A stretch of 23,319 bases of DNA from DAOUGC01 sp034429695. GTDB lineage: Bacteria; Chloroflexota; Anaerolineae; Anaerolineales; Anaerolineaceae. This document shows positions 21,901-23,319 of the stretch, in pieces (the stretch's first letter is position 1; the number at the start of each line of letters is the position of its first letter). The notes beneath the pieces were generated by a model. The model was not told where the DNA came from. It was given only the letters and a program-made list of their open reading frames with translations, and did not search any database. Made by a program: the position numbers and the translations under genes. The stretch covers positions 1-23,319 of the forward strand of contig DAOUGC010000031.1 in NCBI GenBank assembly GCA_034429695.1, written 5' to 3'.

Positions 21901-23319
21901 GTGCCGATCCGTGATGTCAAATGCTGTGCCTATGGTCGCAGTCTCTCCACCATAGTCAATGGTTGCGCCGCTGAATTCCACCCACAACCAATCTCCATCC
22001 TTGCGCCTGACGCGCACTTCTTTACCCTGCCAATCGGCGTTCTGTTGCGAGGTTCCACTGTACCTGACAAAATCTTCCAGATCGTCCGGGTGAATCAGAT
22101 CGCTCAGGTGAACCGATAAAAATTCTTCAATCGTATATCGGGTTAATTCCTTGCAGGCCCGGTTGACGTAAATGAACCGATTTTCCTTGAAGATAAAAAT
22201 GGCGGAGCGGGTTGTTTCTGCCAGGATACGGAAGCGGGCTTCACTAACCTCAAGCGCTGCCACCACTTGCTGCAATTCACCCGTCCGGTTGGCCAACCGA
22301 TCTGCCATCTGATCAAACGCATATGCAAGGCGGCTCAGCTCACTGGTGTCATGGGGGAGTTCAGTACGTACCGAAAATTCCCCTGCGGCGAATCGTTGGG
22401 TGGTATTGATCAGGTGCTTAATGCGTGTCAGGAAAATCCGTTCACCGCCAAACCAGGCGGCTGCCATGGCGAGCAAAATGACCAGCAAAAGCCCACCTAG
22501 CTCAATGAGGATCAACCGGTTGACCGAGTGGTATAGAACCGAGTTGGGTACACCCACCAACATGATCAGCGGGTCTTCACCATCACGGGAAATTCGCGAA
22601 AAAGCGTAGAAAAAATTCTCTCCGTCTGGTCCACGCCCCGAAATTGAGCCTTCTTTTTGCTGCAGGGCGGTTTCAAAAACAGGCTGTCCGGTCATGATCT
22701 GACCCACGAACATTTGATCTTCAGAACTGCCTGCCAGGATGTTTCCATTGTGATCAACCACCAGAATGGTTGCTTCTTCTGGAAGGCTGATATTATCCAA
22801 ACGCGCCGTCAGCCATTCCATCCGCACGGATGCGCCGATCACTCTTTTTACCTCATTGTGTTCCCCCACTATCGGCAGCGCCAGCCCCACCACCCGTCTT
22901 CCATTGACACGGCTGATCATTACATCACTGATGGCGAATTTTTTTGTGGTGATGGCTTTTTGAAACCATTCCTGGCTGGCAATGGATGATACATCATCGT
23001 CATCCAACGCCGAGCAAACAACCTTGCCATCCACACTCATGACAACGATATTGTTGTATTCAGGAAAATCCGCCAGGAAATTCCTCAGAATGGGGCTGCA
23101 AAGTGAAGACTCCCCTTCCTGAATCTCAGGAAAATATGACAGCGTGATCAGTTGAGAACGCCCCTCATTTATCAACGAGGACTGCTGTCCTGCAATCTCC
23201 CGGATTAGCTGGATATAGGTATCCTCAGCATGTTCGCCAACCAGGCGGTGCTGGGCAACCGCCCGCCAGACGATCATAACAATCGCCGGCAACAGGGCGA
23301 TGGCAATGAGCAAAGTGAG
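18940..23319 (-). CDS. Membrane sensor with Cache, HAMP, 2 PAS, 4 GAF and HD-GYP domains (5' end cut by window)
   Basis: At least 1459 residues are visible and the frame is open to the window edge. The TTG at 23311-23313 is probably internal to the first membrane segment, not the start. Counting from that TTG: periplasmic Cache-like sensor about 35-255, second membrane segment about 265-287, HAMP 288-340, PAS 355-475 and 480-597, GAF about 605-762, 770-927, 935-1090 and 1097-1265, and HD-GYP 1270-1457. The HD-GYP domain keeps HTQRV, HDIGK (His1330-Asp1331), RQHP, HHERWDGNGYP and a downstream VVDVWDALLSDRPYR, so it should hydrolyse cyclic di-GMP. There is no GGDEF domain. The protein would integrate an extracellular signal with several cytoplasmic signals to lower c-di-GMP. 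It is convergent with the MoxR operon. Confidence 0.95.
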   Translation of the reverse strand, partial: LTLLIAIALLPAIVMIVWRAVAQHRLVGEHAEDTYIQLIREIAGQQSSLINEGRSQLITLSYFPEIQEGESSLCSPILRNFLADFPEYNNIVVMSVDGKVVCSALDDDDVSSIASQEWFQKAITTKKFAISDVMISRVNGRRVVGLALPIVGEHNEVKRVIGASVRMEWLTARLDNISLPEEATILVVDHNGNILAGSSEDQMFVGQIMTGQPVFETALQQKEGSISGRGPDGENFFYAFSRISRDGEDPLIMLVGVPNSVLYHSVNRLILIELGGLLLVILLAMAAAWFGGERIFLTRIKHLINTTQRFAAGEFSVRTELPHDTSELSRLAYAFDQMADRLANRTGELQQVVAALEVSEARFRILAETTRSAIFIFKENRFIYVNRACKELTRYTIEEFLSVHLSDLIHPDDLEDFVRYSGTSQQNADWQGKEVRVRRKDGDWLWVEFSGATIDYGGETATIGTAFDITDRHRAEELLRESEASFRLLFANHPYAMWVYDLETLRFLEVNDCAVEQYGYTRDEFLRMTLLDIRPEEDLPQFLEWLSEVRPALRQSTHWRHKTKQGRVFPVSLRSHTLEFAGREASLVVVQDISEQRMVEQSINRKMEELTALHAISLAGTAATSLDELFEAVTQIIGEKFYPTNFGVLIFYEDEGAFRFHPSYRIRVEARHLVLPLGTGVIGTVGQTGKPILVPDVTKCPFYLAGEPEARSELCVPIWTGNRLFGVINTESDDLNGYTDSDLHLLSAVAGELSIGIEKLRLFEAERRRRYEAETLREASAALISTLDFDQVMEDILFHLGRVVPYISTSIMLLEDGRLHITAQRGFRHSGQEKLFFFCNDFPHINQVITQCEPVIIADTHLDPRWTVTKGSEYIHCWMGIPLKIKDRVIGLLNLDYDQPNFYDQDQVQLAVGFSYQAAAAIENARLFQAEQQRSQELETFARVSSATRSATKREEMIPVVLAQLMDALKAGGAVIAFMDADESEVKVDRGDGVWADLSGGSLPWANPLIQSVFRNNQTVRVDNLTVLPDGSAYELFTESRSFLAVPLIAQERTFGMLCVGRSQAFNPEDEQLMGAIADTVANALYRANLYDQTEKRLHRLSVLHSVETAIAASIDIKLTLSVLLDETLKGLDLDAADILIYNRPTRTLEWVGSRGFESPSLMHYNLVMTYLSTLDPNHPVLEAVRENRPVLVDDLSRLDPRRSLYLHDLGIRNAVIVPFIVKRQLKGILQIYSRTPIRFDSEFSDFLEALAGQAAVAIDNAQLFSDLEHSNLTLSLAYDATIEGWSRALDLRDRETEGHTQRVTDLTLQLGRAMKFNEEELIHIRRGALLHDIGKMGIPDHILMKPGPLTPDEWEIMRQHPSLAYQMLSPISFLRPALDIPYCHHERWDGNGYPRGLKGEEIPPAARIFSVVDVWDALLSDRPYRRAWTKDQVRSYLIEQSGKQFDPQIVEIFLNSRL

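Noticed and set aside
23311..23313. TTG as the true start of the HD-GYP sensor
   Set aside because: The frame stays open to the window edge, and the TTG falls inside a hydrophobic segment that should begin earlier.

Overview
The window looks like chromosomal DNA from a member of the Chloroflexota, probably an Anaerolineae-like anaerobe. This is inferred from gene content, not from a marker gene. The pointers are a lipoprotein solute-binding protein with a Thr/Pro/Glu linker, a MoxR/DUF58/DUF4129 operon, a long-form formate-tetrahydrofolate ligase, and a very large PAS/GAF/HD-GYP sensor. There are no rRNA or tRNA genes, CRISPR arrays, insertion sequences or phage genes that I can support. Coding density is high; the largest gene-free gap is about 200 bases.

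Region 1 (1-7370). A truncated alanine racemase reads leftward off the window. Divergent from it runs a compact operon: a GntR/FCD regulator, a fold-type I PLP enzyme with a SelA-like lysine motif, an 82-residue protein, a 599-residue protein that joins an N-terminal B12-type Rossmann domain to a barrel resembling lysine 5,6-aminomutase alpha (KamD), a P-loop ATPase resembling the aminomutase reactivase subunit KamB, a 155-residue protein I do not recognise, and a dehydrogenase of the meso-diaminopimelate dehydrogenase family. From the SelA-like gene onward, most junctions are overlaps or gaps of a few bases. I read this as an uncharacterised amino-acid catabolic (aminomutase-type) cluster. 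It is built like the clostridial ornithine and lysine pathways but with a different set of partner enzymes. It is the best candidate for an undescribed system here.

Region 2 (7371-10873). A strong sigma-70-like promoter with an overlapping perfect inverted repeat drives a carbohydrate-type ABC importer: lipoprotein binding protein, an 11-bp hairpin, then two MalF/MalG-type permeases. The ATPase is missing.

Region 3 (10874-14507, all minus strand). A YdcF/DUF218 membrane protein faces the permease genes. Upstream of it lies a separate gntR(UTRA)-fhs pair. The Fhs protein has the insertion typical of the eukaryotic C1-THF synthase synthetase domain.

Region 4 (14665-18923). A five-gene operon has three ATGA-type stop/start overlaps: DUF4129 membrane protein, membrane protein, MoxR AAA+ ATPase, DUF58 protein, small membrane protein.

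Region 5 (18940-23319, minus). A membrane sensor with Cache, HAMP, two PAS and four GAF domains ends in an intact HD-GYP c-di-GMP phosphodiesterase domain. Its N terminus is cut by the window edge.
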